Part shown: piece after piece, positions 62,941 through 64,000 of the stretch | Layout of the letters: the number at the start of each line of letters is the position of its first letter | Position numbering within the stretch: the first letter of the stretch is position 1 | NCBI RefSeq assembly: GCF_013620795.1 | Contig: NZ_LGLW01000002.1 | Coordinates: 186,001 to 250,000 of the forward strand | DNA: 64,000 nt | Reading direction: 5' to 3' | Source: Pseudomonas sp. Q2-TVG4-2 | GTDB taxonomy: Bacteria > Pseudomonadota > Gammaproteobacteria > Pseudomonadales > Pseudomonadaceae | Made by a program: the position numbers and the translations under genes | Notes under the pieces: generated by a model | Told to the model about the DNA's origin: nothing | Database searches by the model: none | The model's input: only the letters and a program-made list of their open reading frames with translations

Positions 62941-63669
62941 ATGGATCGTTTGGGATACACCGCGATGACCGCCGCCAGCCGCACGATGATGTCGCTGCAG
63001 GTGCGTTCGAACAACCTCGCCAACGTCAATACACCGGGCTTTCGCGCCGACATGGAGCGTGCGCAGGCGGTAGCGGTCGAGGGCTACGGCTACGACAGTC
63101 GGCACATGGCCGTGGTGCAGAACAATGGCGTCAATCTCGCTGCCGGTCCGCTGATGGCCACCGGTCGCGGGCTGGATTTCGCCGTCAAGGGCACCGGCCT
63201 GATCGTTCTGCAGGACGGGGAAGGCGAGGCCTACACCCGTCAGGGCAGCATGCAGATCGATGCCGAAGGCCGCCTGACCCTGAACGGCCGCGCTGTCATG
63301 GGCGAAGGCGGGCCGATCGAATTGCCCGAGCATGACCGGGTGGAAATCGGCAACGACGGTACCGTGTCGATCATGGCGCCGGGTGACTGGATGATGGCCG
63401 AGGTCGATCGCATCCGTCTGGTCGACGTCGCCGCGGCAGACCTGATGAAGAACGAGGCCGGCCTGCTGGTGACGCGCAACGGCGAACCCGCCGCACCCAG
63501 CGAAGACGTACGCCTGGCCAGCGGTTTCCTCGAGTCGAGCAACGTTTCGGCAATCGACGAGCTGGCCTCGACCATGAGCCTCAACCGCCTGTTCGAAACC
63601 CAGGTAAAGATGATGAAAGCCGCCGAGGACCTTTCCGACGCCGGCAACCGAATGATCCGCGGCAGCTGA
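62941..63669 (+). CDS. flgF: flagellar rod protein FlgF
   Basis: A 242-residue protein with NNLANVNTPGFRADMERAQ and the C-terminal MSLNRLFETQVKMMKAAEDLSDAGNRMIRGS typical of proximal rod FlgF. It lies 9 bp after flgE. Confidence 0.95.
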   Translation: MDRLGYTAMTAASRTMMSLQVRSNNLANVNTPGFRADMERAQAVAVEGYGYDSRHMAVVQNNGVNLAAGPLMATGRGLDFAVKGTGLIVLQDGEGEAYTRQGSMQIDAEGRLTLNGRAVMGEGGPIELPEHDRVEIGNDGTVSIMAPGDWMMAEVDRIRLVDVAAADLMKNEAGLLVTRNGEPAAPSEDVRLASGFLESSNVSAIDELASTMSLNRLFETQVKMMKAAEDLSDAGNRMIRGS

Positions 63670-63683
63670 TCGGGAGATAACGC

Positions 63684-64000
63684 ATGAATTCCGCACTTTG
63701 GGTCAGCAAGACCGGTCTGGCCGCCCAGGACACCGCCATGGCGACCGTCGCCAACAACCTGGCGAACGTCAACACCAACGGCTTCAAGGCCGACCGCGCC
63801 GTCTTCGAAGATCTGTTCTACAGCATCGAGAAGCAACCTGGCGCTCAGGCTGACGAGATCAACACCGTGCCGTCCGGTATTCAGCTCGGCAGCGGCGTGC
63901 GCGTGGCAGGCACTCAGAAGGTGTTTACCGAAGGCAGCATCCAGACCACCGGCCAGCCGATGGACCTGGCGATCGTCGGGCGTGGCTTCTTTCAGGTCGA
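63684..64000 (+). CDS. flgG: flagellar distal rod protein FlgG (3' end missing)
   Basis: The first 105 residues are present (MNSALWVSKTGLAAQDTAMATVANNLANVNTNGFKADRAVFEDLFY; QLGSGVRVAGTQKVFTEGSIQTTGQPMDLAI). The frame runs off the right edge. GGGAGA precedes the ATG. The rest of the flg operon (flgH-L) should lie beyond the window. Confidence 0.95.
   Translation, partial: MNSALWVSKTGLAAQDTAMATVANNLANVNTNGFKADRAVFEDLFYSIEKQPGAQADEINTVPSGIQLGSGVRVAGTQKVFTEGSIQTTGQPMDLAIVGRGFFQV

Overview
The window is GC-rich and densely coded, and its gene content points to a gammaproteobacterium of the Pseudomonas/Stutzerimonas (P. stutzeri) type. The signs are an oxyR-recG pair, an Xcp-like type II secretion operon, tandem DUF2388 genes beside a DUF4105 gene, a split PntAA/PntAB/PntB transhydrogenase, and dispersed REP/REPIN repeats of the kind common in Pseudomonas. 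No tRNA, rRNA, CRISPR array, transposase or prophage gene was seen. The genus is inferred from gene content and was not checked by a database search.

Layout, left part (1-34.5 kb). A RecQ-type helicase cut by the left edge comes first. It is followed by a small membrane protein, an exported aldo/keto reductase, and a block on the minus strand of one DUF4105 protein plus three secreted DUF2388 paralogues. Next are a DUF1127 protein, an ABM-type monooxygenase and the quinone reductase mdaB, then pntAA-pntAB-pntB. The type II secretion genes gspE-F-G-H-I-J-K-L-M (11.4-19.0 kb) lack gspC and gspD nearby. After them come an HDOD protein, recG, oxyR, an NAD-dependent epimerase, a zinc alcohol dehydrogenase with a small membrane protein, and an AEC transporter. 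A two-gene unit of a haem-oxygenase-like diiron protein and a HemK-type methyltransferase follows, then a PilZ protein, an MFS transporter, a P-loop kinase and a dienelactone hydrolase.

Layout, right part (34.6-64 kb). This is one large flagellar locus that runs off the right edge. On the minus strand lie flhA-flhB-fliR-fliQ-fliP-fliN-fliM (export gate and C-ring). Diverging from them is lafK (sigma-54 activator) with fliE-F-G-H-I-J. Then come flgM-flgN, and fliD-fliS-fliT-fliK-fliL-fliA(lafS)-motA(lafT)-motB(lafU). On the minus strand follow a ToxR-like membrane regulator with a small partner, the flagellin lafA and flgA. Last are flgB-C-D-E-F and the start of flgG. The set, including its own sigma-28, anti-sigma, stator and LafK, matches a lateral (Flag-2 type) flagellar system, separate from the polar flagellum such a bacterium would be expected to carry elsewhere.

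How the genes work together. LafK should activate sigma-54 promoters, and two good sigma-54 sites were found by eye, upstream of fliD and of flgB. LafS held by FlgM would then control late genes. FliM lacks the N-terminal CheY-binding peptide and no che gene is present, so the lateral motor is probably not addressed by chemotaxis. The most interesting regulatory DNA is a 60-bp nested palindrome between fliM and lafK. Its half-site resembles a sequence upstream of lafA. REP elements sit mainly at the borders between flagellar transcription units.
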